A stretch of DNA of 64,000 nucleotides from Cytophagaceae bacterium (GTDB lineage: Bacteria; Bacteroidota; Bacteroidia; Cytophagales; Flexibacteraceae): assembly GCA_027490155.1 (NCBI GenBank), contig JAIXYP010000052.1, positions 1 through 64,000 on the forward strand, read 5' to 3'. How positions within the stretch are numbered: the stretch's first letter is position 1; each line of letters opens with the position of its first letter. The notes below the pieces were generated by a model. It was not told the DNA's origin and did no database searches. It was given only the letters and a program-made list of their open reading frames with translations. Shown piece by piece: positions 30,665 through 40,366 of the stretch. A program made the position numbers and the translations under genes.

Positions 30665-31426
30665 ATGAATTTTAGTCTCAAGACCGTCAAAGGATTTTCT
30701 TATATCGACCAAGGGCAAGGCGAAACGCTGTTGCTGCTACATGGCCTTTTTGGCGCCCTCAGCAACTGGGATGGGGTCATCACGCATTTTAGCACCAATT
30801 ACCGTGTCGTCATCCCGATGTTGCCGATTTATGATATGCCGATCCTGAGCGCTAGCATCGATGGCTTGGTGAAGTATGTGCAGGACTTTGTAAGCCTGAT
30901 GAAGCTCGATAGGATGACGGTACTTGGTAACTCACTTGGTGGGCACGTAGGCTTGGTCTACACCCTCCGGAACGCCGATAAGGTCACGCGTTTGGTTCTG
31001 ACAGGCAGTAGTGGTTTGTTCGAGAACAGCATGGGTGGCAGCTTCCCGAAACGTGGCAGTTTTGAGTACGTCAAGGAGCGGGTCGAGTACACGTTTTTCG
31101 ACCCAGCCACAGCCACAGCCGAGTTGGTGCAGGAGGTCTTCGAGACTACAAAAAGTATCCAACGCTCGCTCCGGATTGTCTCAATCGCAAAAAGTGCACA
31201 GCGACACAATGTGTCGAACGAACTGGACAAAATCATCGTCCCGACCTTGCTAGTCTGGGGGCTGAACGATACGATCACCCCGCCTTATGTTGCCTACGAA
31301 TTTCACCGCCTGATCAAAAACTCAGAGCTTAGGTTTGTGGACCACTGTTGCCATGCACCAATGATGGAGCACCCTGTGCTTTTTAACGAAATGGTCGATA
31401 ATTTTTTGAGCAATAACCCAGTATAG
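30665..31426 (+). CDS. Alpha/beta hydrolase
   Basis: The product is 253 aa from the ATG at 30665; the upstream open frame has no conserved sequence. The fold is complete: HGLFGALSNWD (oxyanion), nucleophile elbow LGNSLGGHVG (Ser), Asp in LLVWGLNDTITPP and His in DHCCHAPMMEHP. The substrate is unknown. A hydrolase of this kind commonly precedes the CBS protein and nadK genes in Bacteroidota, an arrangement kept here, though the gap to the CBS gene is 143 bases. Confidence 0.88.
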   Translation: MNFSLKTVKGFSYIDQGQGETLLLLHGLFGALSNWDGVITHFSTNYRVVIPMLPIYDMPILSASIDGLVKYVQDFVSLMKLDRMTVLGNSLGGHVGLVYTLRNADKVTRLVLTGSSGLFENSMGGSFPKRGSFEYVKERVEYTFFDPATATAELVQEVFETTKSIQRSLRIVSIAKSAQRHNVSNELDKIIVPTLLVWGLNDTITPPYVAYEFHRLIKNSELRFVDHCCHAPMMEHPVLFNEMVDNFLSNNPV

Positions 31427-31569
31427 CCATTGTTGCGAAATCAGACCTAGGGGAAGAGCTGGGTCTGTCTGGTGTCAAAGCTCGGCAGCCAAATAACAAG
31501 ATGGTCCAATTGTCCGTTAGACAGGTGGAGCAGATCTAGTACCTAACCAAATCCAACTCCGCCGCAGCT

Positions 31570-32232
31570 ATGGACATCGCCCATCTTGTGAGTTTAGCCT
31601 TACCTTACCTGTCGCCTGCCGACACGGCAGAGTATGCACTGGACAGGATTGAGCGTGCAAACACGCCGCATCTGGCCGTTGTGGATGAGCAGGTTTATCA
31701 GGGGATGGTGTCCGAGAGTGTATTGCTGGAGGCCGACCCTGACCAATTGGTGGGGACGCTACCAGTGTTTGCCAGGCAGGCTAGCATTAGTGTCGAAAGG
31801 CACCCGTTTGACCTGTACCGGATGGCTGAAGAAAACGCCCTGGACGTCGTGCCTGTCCATGATGCCAACAACCAGTACCTAGGTTCTATCCTGGTTGCAG
31901 ATGCGCTGCGGTCCTTGGCAAAATCTTTTTCGTTCCAGCATAGTGGGGGCATTTTGGTGTTGTCGGTTTATGAGCGGGACTATAGCATCAACCATATTAG
32001 TCGGCTGATCGAGAGCAATAATGTCAAGATATTGGCCACCTTTATTGACATCGACCCTGATGATAACCAACGGATGCTGGTTACTTTGAAGCTCAACCAG
32101 ATAGATCTGAGCCGTACGATTGCAACCCTCGAGCGGTTTGGCATCGAAATCCATCAGCAATACCACCAACCAGAGGTCCGGAATGTGGATAACGAGCGCC
32201 TTGAGCAGCTCCTGAAATACCTAAGCATCTGA
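31570..32232 (+). CDS. CBS domain protein
   Basis: The product is 220 aa: two CBS motifs (about residues 5-60 and 68-128, the second with NALDVVPVHDANNQYLGSIL), then an ACT-like C-terminal half (ILVLSVYERDYSINHISRLI). CBS pairs bind adenine nucleotides and usually regulate a partner. It sits 401 bases before nadK in the conserved hydrolase-CBS-nadK-PorG order, so a link to NAD(P) metabolism or envelope assembly is possible but unproven. The stop is TGA. Confidence 0.85.
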   Translation: MDIAHLVSLALPYLSPADTAEYALDRIERANTPHLAVVDEQVYQGMVSESVLLEADPDQLVGTLPVFARQASISVERHPFDLYRMAEENALDVVPVHDANNQYLGSILVADALRSLAKSFSFQHSGGILVLSVYERDYSINHISRLIESNNVKILATFIDIDPDDNQRMLVTLKLNQIDLSRTIATLERFGIEIHQQYHQPEVRNVDNERLEQLLKYLSI

Positions 32233-32633
32233 TAATCCGGGGTCGGTGATGTAAGTTCTCCGGGTAAATCGGTACTGAAACCCCAGAATAAGCTCGTACA
32301 GTAAACCTCTGCCCGGCCAGACGGTTGATTTTAGAGCCTAGTTGATCAGGCCGATGCGGGATACGTACCATTGTTATCTGGTTGTGATGCTTTTATTTGG
32401 TTGTTGGTCGTTTAGGTGTTGTTGGTTGTTTGTCCTGCCTAATTGGTCTATTTTTGACCTTTGTTGACTAGTTAGTTGGGCCCTGTTGCGGGGCTTTTTT
32501 TGCTAAGCTTATGTGGTTGGCGGACGATAAATTTGGCCTTAAAGAGCTTCCGCTCGAACTTTAGGTTCGATGTTATCTCCATCAATTTTTGACACCTTTA
32601 CACCTGCACCACTGACAATTGCCTTTACCTCGC
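32233..32633. other. Intergenic region with weak terminator
   Basis: 401 bases, rich in TTG/GGT. It holds a small hairpin with T-run (32480-32501) and an inverted repeat TCGAAC-TTTAG-GTTCGA (32552-32568). No gene seen. Confidence 0.4.
32480..32501 (+). terminator. Weak intrinsic terminator
   Basis: GCCC (32480-32483) pairs with GGGC (32491-32494), followed by seven T. It would end the CBS gene transcript. Confidence 0.5.
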
Positions 32634-33512
32634 ATGAAAACCGTAGCCCTTATAGGCAGGCCTCAAGCCTCCCGCATCATGCCGGCAGCTGTCGAGGTGA
32701 TTAACTTCTTGGTAAGCCAAGGTATTAACCTGCAGCTACACCATGAGTTTGCAGCCATCCTGGCTGAGCATGGGCAAACCTTGCCGACCTGTAATGTCTT
32801 TGTCAATCCGGATGACCTTGCCCCCACTGATCTCCTGATCAGCCTAGGTGGGGATGGTACCTTACTGCAAACTGTGACCTATGCGGCACCCCTTGGCATC
32901 CCGATTCTGGGCGTCAATGCAGGCCGATTGGGATTCCTGTCAACAATGCAAGCTGCTGATATTGAGACAGGTTGGGCCCAGATTATGGCAGGGGACTATA
33001 AGCGTGAGGAACGTTCGTTGCTGTCGATTGAGTGTGAGGGCAAACCTTTTGATGACTTTAACTTTGCCCTTAACGAGTTCACGGTTACGCGTCGCGAAAC
33101 TGCGTCGATGTTGGTTGTCAACACTTGGCTAAATGGGCAGATGCTCAACAGCTATTGGGCTGATGGCCTAATTATCTCGACACCGACAGGCAGCACTGGC
33201 TATTCGCTGAGTTGTGGTGGCCCATTGATGTTACCAGACTCTTCTAGCTTCATCATCACGCCTGTTAGCCCACATAACTTGGCGACAAGGCCCATTGTGG
33301 TGGCGGATAGCGCAGTGATCGAGGTCGCGGTAGAAGGTCCCCAAGAACGTTACCTGATATCGCTGGACAGCAGGACTCAAAGGTTGCCTATTAAGACCAA
33401 GATTAAGATTAGCAAAGCAGGCTTTACAGCTTCGCTCATCCAGCTCCCAGGCGAAAATCACCTTCAGACCCTTCGGAGTAAGCTCAACTGGGGGTACGAT
33501 GTAAGAAATTAG
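32634..33512 (+). CDS. nadK: NAD kinase
   Basis: NadK phosphorylates NAD to NADP. The product is 292 aa from the ATG at 32634. The GGDGT motif is at residues 72-76 (LISLGGDGTLLQTV), followed by GIPILGVNAGRLGFLS, the conserved NE/D segment FALNEFTVTRR, the NADP-binding GLIISTPTGSTGYSLSCGGP and the C-terminal SLDSRTQ. The PorG-like gene follows after 89 bases. Confidence 0.96.
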   Translation: MKTVALIGRPQASRIMPAAVEVINFLVSQGINLQLHHEFAAILAEHGQTLPTCNVFVNPDDLAPTDLLISLGGDGTLLQTVTYAAPLGIPILGVNAGRLGFLSTMQAADIETGWAQIMAGDYKREERSLLSIECEGKPFDDFNFALNEFTVTRRETASMLVVNTWLNGQMLNSYWADGLIISTPTGSTGYSLSCGGPLMLPDSSSFIITPVSPHNLATRPIVVADSAVIEVAVEGPQERYLISLDSRTQRLPIKTKIKISKAGFTASLIQLPGENHLQTLRSKLNWGYDVRN

Positions 33513-33543
33513 CGAAAAGTTTTACCTTTTTGAAAACTTTGTT

Positions 33544-33551
33544 TAGTTTTG
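33544..33551 (+). promoter_or_regulatory. Candidate -7 box for the PorG-like gene
   Basis: TAGTTTTG, 50 bases upstream of the ATG at 33602. A TTTTTG lies 11 bases before it, a short spacing. Confidence 0.4.
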
Positions 33552-33601
33552 CCAAAGGGATCATTGTCTAAACGGTCCGCAGGTGTTAAAACGGTTAGTG
33601 T

Positions 33602-34741
33602 ATGAAAAAGATTTCTTACGCATTATTATTGGGTTTCTTCGCCTTGGTGGCGCAAGACAGTTTTGCCCAGATCGGTAAGCGTGCCAGTAAAGAGTTTCAG
33701 CGTGCTCAAAGCCGCCGCATCGCTCGTTACAGTGGTTCCAAAGGCTTTGCCAAGTCCAATCAGTACTGGACGATTGGTGCCTCTGTTGGTTACGCCAACT
33801 ACTTTGGTGACCTTGCTCCTGATAAAAGCCCATTTTCGACTGTCTATGACCAAGCAACACCTTATCTTGGTGTGTTCTTGGGCAAGCGTCTTAGCCCATT
33901 CTTGACCCTAAAGGCCAACCTAGGTTATATGCGCATTGCCGCTGATGACGCTAGTGTTGACCCTAAAGCCAGCATTTCTAACCAAGGCCGCTGGACACGT
34001 AACCTGTCGTTTGCAAATGACATTTACGAAGGTAGCGTAATTCTACAGGCTGATCTGTTCCCAACACAAATGGGGGCCATTCGTCGTAACTTCCTCAATC
34101 CTTACGGCTTTATCGGTCTGTCGGTCTTCACCAACAACCCTAAAGCACTAGGCCCTAAGAATACTGATCAAGCTGATACTTGGGTTGATCTTCGTCCACT
34201 CAAAACAGAAGGCCAGTCAACTGCCTACGGCATGATCAATGTTGGTCTTCCGCTTGGTATTGGTGTTCGGTATCGTGTGTCGAACAACATTGACATAGGT
34301 CTTGAGCTCGGCTACCGCATCACATTCACTAACTACCTTGATGACGTAGGTACTGCCTACCCATCAATCTCTGCCCTACAGAACATGTCTCCGTTGGCTC
34401 GGACCATGTCTATGCGTAGCGGAGAGCGCTACACAGCTGCTACAGGTAACGACCGCTTCTCTCAAGAGTTGTTCAACGGCCCTAAACTGTCAGCCAACCA
34501 ATATGAGTCGCTATACTACAGTGATGCTACTGGTACGGTTTTGCCGATCACTGGCATTGATGGTAGGGTCATGAATGTGATTTCTGGCAACCGCGGTGTC
34601 GGACAAGACATCATCAGTGGTGAGTCTAGACCAGCTGGTGCTCCACGTGGTGGTAGCGGCCGTGACTATATCTTCGTCACTGGCATACACCTTACCTACA
34701 TCTTGCCTGACAACGGTCGTGGTTCTAAAGGCCGTTTCTAG
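33602..34741 (+). CDS. Outer-membrane beta-barrel protein, PorG/DUF6089-like
   Basis: The product is 379 aa with a signal peptide (MKKISYALLLGFFALVAQ, cleavage near SFAQ). The mature protein is built of amphipathic beta strands; the segment IGASVGYANYFGDLAP is typical of DUF6089 proteins, the family of the T9SS component PorG. Its position directly after nadK and the CBS gene is also the conserved location of that family. The usual followers uppS and bamA are missing here, replaced by a terminator. At 379 residues it is longer than I expect for the family, with a Ser/Gly-rich tail (~300-365), so PorG function is probable rather than certain. Confidence 0.75.
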   Translation: MKKISYALLLGFFALVAQDSFAQIGKRASKEFQRAQSRRIARYSGSKGFAKSNQYWTIGASVGYANYFGDLAPDKSPFSTVYDQATPYLGVFLGKRLSPFLTLKANLGYMRIAADDASVDPKASISNQGRWTRNLSFANDIYEGSVILQADLFPTQMGAIRRNFLNPYGFIGLSVFTNNPKALGPKNTDQADTWVDLRPLKTEGQSTAYGMINVGLPLGIGVRYRVSNNIDIGLELGYRITFTNYLDDVGTAYPSISALQNMSPLARTMSMRSGERYTAATGNDRFSQELFNGPKLSANQYESLYYSDATGTVLPITGIDGRVMNVISGNRGVGQDIISGESRPAGAPRGGSGRDYIFVTGIHLTYILPDNGRGSKGRF

Positions 34742-35092
34742 TCTAGATTCAACATTGGTATAGACCAATTAACACTATATATGATTTACAAAGGCCATGG
34801 TTCGTTCCATGGCCTTTGTTGTTTTAGGGGTGGGTTCGGTTCTTTAGTTAAGCGCTTCCGCTTGGCTGACAGATTAGTTGCGTTGGTCCCTGTAACGAGA
34901 GGTAGCTGCAAGGCCAGTTGTTTGATCTTGGCAGAGGTAGGCTAATCGGTATGCTGGCTAATTGAGGGATTTGGTCCTAATGGGTTTTGTCCGGGTGTAG
35001 GTATGGCTTACCTGAGGGCCATAACTGAGGTACGTCCATAGAGCCCAAGTCCTGTCGGGGATCGATTTTAGGCCATTAACGCGTATCAGGAT
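34742..35092. other. Intergenic region between convergent genes
   Basis: 351 bases. Contains the terminator at 34788-34823; nothing else recognised. Confidence 0.4.
34788..34823 (+). terminator. Intrinsic terminator after the PorG-like gene
   Basis: ACAAAGGCCATGG (34788-34800) pairs with CCATGGCCTTTGT (34807-34819); T-rich sequence follows. Confidence 0.85.
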
Positions 35093-36091
35093 CTATCCGA
35101 ACCAGACCTCTGTGGCGCCGTTGCCGAATTTGTTGGCAGGGGCATCCTTATAATCCTTCACCTGCTTGTGGTTCTTGAGCCTGAGGGTGATCATCCGTTT
35201 GAGGACATAACCACCAACGCCATGGATGAAGGTGACCTTTGGCATACCAGCTGCTAATGCTTTGCTGATACAGCCCTCGAACATATCGAGCTGGATCTTG
35301 AGCATTTCGTCGGCATTGTAAAGGGTAGGATTGGTCACTAGTTTTTCGATATGGAGGTCCACAACTTCCTGGACTGCATACTGGACCTTAGGTTGTGTCC
35401 CCTGAGCAACGCTGGCCTTAATGGCTGCCTGTTGTGAGGCTTTTTCGATGCCTTGCTTGATGGCGGTCGGTTCGGGCTTGACGAGCATAATGTCGTCGAG
35501 CGGGAAGATATGCGCATCTACCTGTAAAAGGGCCAAACGGCGCAGTGGTTTGGTCAGGCTCTCGGGCTCGATTTCCAGCTTGCGCAATAATGGTTTCTTT
35601 AGGGTTTGTTGACCATGTTTATGGAACAAGACCTGGACGACGAAAACTGGCCATTTGTTGACTTCGGAGCGTTGGTAGTTGCCGTATCGTTTGATGTTGC
35701 GGGCTTCCATGAGGTTTGCATCCAGACCTGTATAAACGCCGTTACGCTCAACACCGAGTGTGAAAGGGAGGTTATAGTCTGTATTGTTAGCAAGGCAGAG
35801 TTCTAGGGTGCCATCAGCCTTCGGGATTAGGGCAAGGTACACACCATGCTCGGCCTTGGGCTGGGTGCTGGTACCTTGGGCAAGCTTGTTGGTACGATCG
35901 GCGGCGCTTTCTATCTTGGTAGGGCCAAAGACGGCGCGCTCTTCGCGTGCGATCGGCACCAATTGCCGAAGTTCGTACGGGATCCGGAAGTCGCCATCGA
36001 TGGCGACTTCTACTTGCGTTGGGCCCAATATGGCAGTGATGATGCCTTCGCCTGACTGGTTCAGGAACCTTACTTTATCACCTATTTGCAT
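35093..36091 (-). CDS. DUF2027 and Smr domain protein
   Basis: The product is 332 aa. The N-terminal ~70 residues are SH3-like (MQIGDKVRFLNQSGEGIITA), followed by the DUF2027 beta domain (~80-200) and a C-terminal Smr domain (~245-332) with VDLHIEKL and the HGxGxxxL-type motif FIHGVGGYVLKRMI. Smr domains are nucleases or nucleic-acid binders, related to the MutS2 tail and to ribosome-rescue nucleases. This fusion is common in Bacteroidota; the exact job is unknown. The gene stands alone between two convergent or divergent neighbours. Confidence 0.88.
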   Translation of the reverse strand: MQIGDKVRFLNQSGEGIITAILGPTQVEVAIDGDFRIPYELRQLVPIAREERAVFGPTKIESAADRTNKLAQGTSTQPKAEHGVYLALIPKADGTLELCLANNTDYNLPFTLGVERNGVYTGLDANLMEARNIKRYGNYQRSEVNKWPVFVVQVLFHKHGQQTLKKPLLRKLEIEPESLTKPLRRLALLQVDAHIFPLDDIMLVKPEPTAIKQGIEKASQQAAIKASVAQGTQPKVQYAVQEVVDLHIEKLVTNPTLYNADEMLKIQLDMFEGCISKALAAGMPKVTFIHGVGGYVLKRMITLRLKNHKQVKDYKDAPANKFGNGATEVWFG

Positions 36092-36534
36092 ACGAATTTG
36101 TGTCTATTAAGGCTATGATCACGAACCAGATTTGATGGCAGGGGTTGTGCTTACAAACTGCCTATGGAAGCAGATCGCAGGCTCAGTATTACCTTAAAGT
36201 TACGATTTTGGGTCGCTATGTCCTGCAATGTGCGGACCCTAAGTGGCAAGATAGTACCGAAAGTTGTGCCCATGGCCAAGATCGGCCCAATTGGGCCAGA
36301 ACAGGAGGCAAGGACTTGCCAATTGACAGATCCAACTACAGACGCTTATCCTTTTGACTATTTGAGCGATTAGCGTTACTTTTGTCGAAATATTGTCAGG
36401 CGACGGCAGCAATGTCGTTACTTTTGGCCTGCACAGTATTGCTGCACCAAACGTAGTAAGATCGAAATCAGAAGGGCTTACCCAGCCTATTGTTGGCATT
36501 GCCCATTGCGTTATTCTCAATCATTACCCTCTCG
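36092..36534. other. Divergent intergenic region with gmd promoter
   Basis: 443 bases. Holds the strong gmd promoter (36353-36384) and a 150-base leader. No gene supported. Confidence 0.45.
36353..36384 (+). promoter_or_regulatory. gmd promoter
   Basis: TTTG (36353-36356), a 20-base gap, then TACTTTTG (36377-36384): the best -33/-7 match in the window, 150 bases before the gmd ATG. Confidence 0.7.
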
Positions 36535-37647
36535 ATGAAAAAAGCCCTCATCACAGGCATAACAGGACAAGATGGTGCCTACCTAGCTGAGCTCTTGCTG
36601 AGCAAAGGTTATGAAGTCCACGGCATCAAACGTCGTAGTTCCCTGTTCAACACCGACCGTATTGATCACCTGTATCAGGATCCGCACGAAAAGAATGTGC
36701 GCATCAAGCTACACTTTGGTGACCTCTCTGACAGCACTAACCTTATCCGGATCATCCAGGAAGTGCAACCTGACGAGATCTATAACTTGGGCGCTATGTC
36801 CCATGTAAAGGTTTCGTTTGACACGCCAGAGTACACAGCCAACTGTGACGGTATCGGGACACTAAGGCTTCTGGAGGCACTTCGTATCCTGAAGATGGAA
36901 AAAACTTGCCGGATCTACCAAGCTAGCACAAGCGAGCTTTATGGTTTGGTACAGGAGGTTCCTCAGTCTGAGCGTACGCCGTTCTATCCACGCTCACCGT
37001 ATGCTGTTGCCAAGATGTATGCTTACTGGATCACGGTCAACTACCGTGAGGCCTATGGCATGTATGCTTGCAATGGTATTCTGTTCAACCACGAGAGCCC
37101 GCTCCGTGGCGAAACTTTCGTTACCCGCAAGATCACCCGTGCTGCTGCACGTATTGCGCTCAACCTGCAAGACAAAATTTTCCTAGGCAACCTAGACTCG
37201 CAACGCGACTGGGGTCATGCTAAGGATTATGTAGAGGCCATGTACCTCATCCTACAACAAGACAAGCCAGAAGACTACGTTATCGCAACAGGTGTCACCA
37301 CTCGTGTGCGCGAGTTCGTCCGGTTGGCCTTCCTAGAGGTTGGCATCACTGTCGAGTTCCGTGGCGAAGGTGTTGACGAAATTGGCGTTGTTACCCATTG
37401 TGCCAACCCTGACTATCAGGTTGCGATTGGCCAAGAGGTTGTTGCTGTTGATCCGCGCTATTTCCGCCCAACTGAGGTGGACTTGCTGATTGGCGACCCA
37501 ACAAAATCAAAAACTAAATTGGGCTGGAAGCCTAAGCATGACCTTGCCTCTTTGGTGAAGGACATGATGCAAGCTGACGTTGCCTTGTTCAAACGTGACA
37601 AGTACCTTGCAGAAGGTGGTCATAAAGTGTTCAACTACTACGAGTAG
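36535..37647 (+). CDS. gmd: GDP-mannose 4,6-dehydratase
   Basis: Gmd converts GDP-D-mannose to GDP-4-keto-6-deoxy-D-mannose, the first step to GDP-L-fucose. The product is 370 aa from the ATG at 36535. NAD(P)-binding motif [15 protein letters not shown], catalytic STSELYG (Ser/Thr) and YAVAK (Tyr-Lys), and [16 protein letters not shown] are all canonical. fcl, the next enzyme, lies 467 bases downstream. Together they supply activated fucose for surface glycans. Confidence 0.96.
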   Translation: MKKALITGITGQDGAYLAELLLSKGYEVHGIKRRSSLFNTDRIDHLYQDPHEKNVRIKLHFGDLSDSTNLIRIIQEVQPDEIYNLGAMSHVKVSFDTPEYTANCDGIGTLRLLEALRILKMEKTCRIYQASTSELYGLVQEVPQSERTPFYPRSPYAVAKMYAYWITVNYREAYGMYACNGILFNHESPLRGETFVTRKITRAAARIALNLQDKIFLGNLDSQRDWGHAKDYVEAMYLILQQDKPEDYVIATGVTTRVREFVRLAFLEVGITVEFRGEGVDEIGVVTHCANPDYQVAIGQEVVAVDPRYFRPTEVDLLIGDPTKSKTKLGWKPKHDLASLVKDMMQADVALFKRDKYLAEGGHKVFNYYE

Positions 37648-38114
37648 GCTATCACTGGATGCAGGAAAGGGGCTTATGGCCCTTTTTCTGTTTCTGGCTT
37701 GTTAGGACGGTCGCTTACCTAGCGTACCTAGTTAGCAAGGTGTGTATCCAAAGTAAAGGATGTATTGGGTGTGGTATTGATAAACACGGTACCCTCGGAG
37801 GCTTAACGTTGGACTGTTTGTGGATTGTATCCTTACAAGTGGTCAAGCAAATGGGATAGAGTGGTTGCAACAATGCCACCGCGATTTGCACCAAACTAGT
37901 GTCCAAATCGACTATCAATCTCTGGATCACCATGCGAATTTGGCCTACTTTTTGGTCAATGATGCCATGAGAATATAAGCCGGTCCGATGGCAGCCTGAG
38001 GTGCCAACCCCGAGCGCAGTTCGATGTGGCTTTTAACTCAACCTCATCCATTTATTCCATATAGACCTGAGTAGGTCACCCAATCAATTATAAACCGCAG
38101 TCAAACCGATTATC
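37648..38114. other. gmd-fcl intergenic region
   Basis: 467 bases between two genes of one pathway, starting with a weak terminator hairpin. No gene or recognisable RNA. Confidence 0.4.
37666..37690 (+). terminator. Weak intrinsic terminator after gmd
   Basis: AAAGGG (37666-37671) pairs with CCCTTT (37680-37685), followed by T-rich sequence. Confidence 0.55.
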
Positions 38115-39047
38115 GTGGAAAAATCAGGTAAAGTATATATAGCCGGACATCGTGGCATGGTTGGATCAGCCATCATGCGCCGCCTCCAGGCCGACGGATT
38201 TAGTAACTTCGTGACCCGCACCCACAAGGAGCTGGACCTCACGAATCAAGAAGCTGTTGCCGCATTTTTTGAGGCTGAAAAGCCTGATTACGTATTCTTG
38301 GCGGCTGCCAAGGTGGGCGGTATCCATGCCAACAACACCTACAGGGGCCAGTTCATCTACGAAAACTTGATGATCCAGAACAACGTCATCCACCAGAGCT
38401 ATGTGCATGGTGTCAAGAAGTTGTTGTTCCTGGGTTCGTCATGTATCTATCCTAAGCATGCTCCGCAGCCGATGAACGAGGATAGCCTGCTGACAGGTGT
38501 CCTCGAGCCGACCAACGAGCCGTATGCCATCGCCAAGATTGCGGGCATCAAGATGTGCGAAGCCTATAGGGCACAATACGGTTGCAACTTCATCTCGGTG
38601 ATGCCGACCAACCTCTATGGCCCGAACGACAACTATGATCTCAATAACTCGCATGTGTTGCCAGCGTTATTGCGCAAGTTCCACACTGCTGTTGTCCAAG
38701 GTGACAAGACGGTAACTGTTTGGGGCAGTGGCACGCCAATGCGCGAGTTCCTACACGCAGATGACCTTGCCGACGCTTGTTATTACCTGATGCAAACCTA
38801 CGATGACAGCACCTTGGTCAACATAGGTACTGGCGAAGATGTTACGATCCGGCAGCTGGCCGAAATGATCGCCAAAGTCACTGGTTTTGCGGGCGAGATC
38901 GTCTGGGATAGCACCAAACCAGATGGTACCCCACGTAAACTGATGGATGTCAGCAAGCTGGCAAATCTGGGCTGGAAATATAGCATCGACCTCGAAACTG
39001 GGCTTGGCAAGGTGTATGCCGAAGTACGGGATACTGTCCTAGCCTAG
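38115..39047 (+). CDS. fcl: GDP-L-fucose synthase
   Basis: Fcl epimerises and reduces GDP-4-keto-6-deoxymannose to GDP-L-fucose. The product is 310 aa with a GTG start at 38115; the Rossmann motif [16 protein letters not shown] begins six residues later and no ATG precedes it. Catalytic residues are seen in GSSCIYP (Ser) and [13 protein letters not shown] (Tyr-Lys); [12 protein letters not shown] and [11 protein letters not shown] are typical. It pairs functionally with gmd upstream. Confidence 0.95.
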   Translation: MEKSGKVYIAGHRGMVGSAIMRRLQADGFSNFVTRTHKELDLTNQEAVAAFFEAEKPDYVFLAAAKVGGIHANNTYRGQFIYENLMIQNNVIHQSYVHGVKKLLFLGSSCIYPKHAPQPMNEDSLLTGVLEPTNEPYAIAKIAGIKMCEAYRAQYGCNFISVMPTNLYGPNDNYDLNNSHVLPALLRKFHTAVVQGDKTVTVWGSGTPMREFLHADDLADACYYLMQTYDDSTLVNIGTGEDVTIRQLAEMIAKVTGFAGEIVWDSTKPDGTPRKLMDVSKLANLGWKYSIDLETGLGKVYAEVRDTVLA

Positions 39048-39190
39048 GCATTGGGCTGGGTTGATTCGGACCATTTGGTTGTCAGTGGTATGTAGCCTAG
39101 CTATTTTGGCCGGTTGCTGACAATGATCATGGGTTAGGAAATGGGCCCTCCTAATTGTTGCGAGACTAGATTATCATAACAAACCAAGGT

Positions 39191-39226
39191 TGCCTTTGCC
39201 CTAGCCCATGAGGCTAGGCAAAGGCA
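39191..39226. repeat. Long near-perfect hairpin upstream of ribF
   Basis: TGCCTTTGCCCTAGCC (39191-39206) pairs with GGCTAGGCAAAGGCA (39212-39226): 15 base pairs with one bulged C and a CATGA loop. No T-run follows, so it is not a plain terminator; it may be a leader regulatory hairpin. Confidence 0.6.
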
Positions 39227-39328
39227 GCTTCTGGATAGCTTTATTCCTGAGCCTGGCCAGTCAAACAAGATTGCCCCATGGCTGACCCCATTGCTGACCA
39301 TATCCCTCTGGACTTGAGGGGATCATTA

Positions 39329-40276
39329 ATGAAAGTACTCTACGGGATTGAAGCAGCGCAGGCCGCTAGCTTGCGAACGACAGTCGTGACAGCGGGCACT
39401 TTTGATGGTGTGCACGTGGGTCATAAACGGATCTTGCAACAGCTGATAGCGGTTGCAAGGGGCTGTGATGGGACCTCTGTTGTCATCACGTATGATCCGC
39501 ATCCGCGTCAGGTACTACCACATAGGGTAGGGGATGATGTCCGGATCCTGAGCACGCTGGACGAAAAAATTAGCCTTCTGGAGGCAGAAGGGGTCGATGC
39601 GTTGTTGGTCCTGCCCTTTACGTTGGCTTTCAGCCAGCAGACGTCAGCCCAGTACATTGCCGATGTTGTACAAGGGGCCTTGCAGACCCATACCCTTGTT
39701 ATTGGTTATGACCATCGGTTTGGCCGCAACCGAGAAGGTAGCTTTGCCTATCTCCAAGCCAATGCTTCGGCCTTGGGGTTTGACGTGATTGAGATACCAC
39801 GTCATGATGTGGATCATGTGGGTGTTAGTAGTACGCGGATTCGGCATGCGTTGCTGGATGGCGACCTCGAAACGGCCAATACCTACCTCGGTCGTCCCTA
39901 TACCTTGTCTGGCACCGTGGTGAAGGGTCAGCAGCTTGGCCGCACTTTAGGATACCCTACTGCCAACATTGAGCCAGGCCATGCGGACAAACTAGTCCCA
40001 GCCATTGGGGTCTATGCCTGCTGGGTCACCCTACCTGAGGGCGGACGTGTGATGGGGGCGCTTAGCATTGGCAACCGACCTGCTGTCGGGGGCACCTATA
40101 CCACAATCGAGGTCTATTTGCTGGACTACGATGGTGATCTGTATGGGCAGGTCCTGACCTTATCGTTCGTAAAGTACCTGCGCCCTGAGTGGAATTTTGA
40201 CTCGTTGGAGGCACTTAAGCTCCAGATCGGATTAGATGTTGCACAGGTACGCACCATCTTGAGCTCTGCTGTTTAA
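39329..40276 (+). CDS. ribF: Bifunctional riboflavin kinase / FAD synthetase
   Basis: RibF phosphorylates riboflavin to FMN and adenylates it to FAD. The product is 315 aa from the ATG at 39329, which matches the usual MKV start; an ATG at 39278 would add 17 residues. The N-terminal nucleotidyltransferase shows TAGTFDGVHVGHKRIL, TYDPHPRQVL, GYDHRFGRNREG and VSSTRIRHALLDG. The C-terminal flavokinase shows GRTLGYPTANI, GVYACWV, IGNRPAVGG and TIEVYLLDYDGDLYG. The enzyme is complete. Confidence 0.95.
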   Translation: MKVLYGIEAAQAASLRTTVVTAGTFDGVHVGHKRILQQLIAVARGCDGTSVVITYDPHPRQVLPHRVGDDVRILSTLDEKISLLEAEGVDALLVLPFTLAFSQQTSAQYIADVVQGALQTHTLVIGYDHRFGRNREGSFAYLQANASALGFDVIEIPRHDVDHVGVSSTRIRHALLDGDLETANTYLGRPYTLSGTVVKGQQLGRTLGYPTANIEPGHADKLVPAIGVYACWVTLPEGGRVMGALSIGNRPAVGGTYTTIEVYLLDYDGDLYGQVLTLSFVKYLRPEWNFDSLEALKLQIGLDVAQVRTILSSAV

Positions 40277-40366
40277 TAGCGCAGGCTTCAAACCAGACGT
40301 TAGTCTGGACCCAACTAGTAATTAATCACAAATCAGAATCAATGGTCCTGTGAGGTAGCCTCTTGG

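Noticed and set aside
39048-39328. FMN riboswitch upstream of ribF
   Set aside because: Only a single hairpin is present; the multi-helix core and its conserved bases were not seen.
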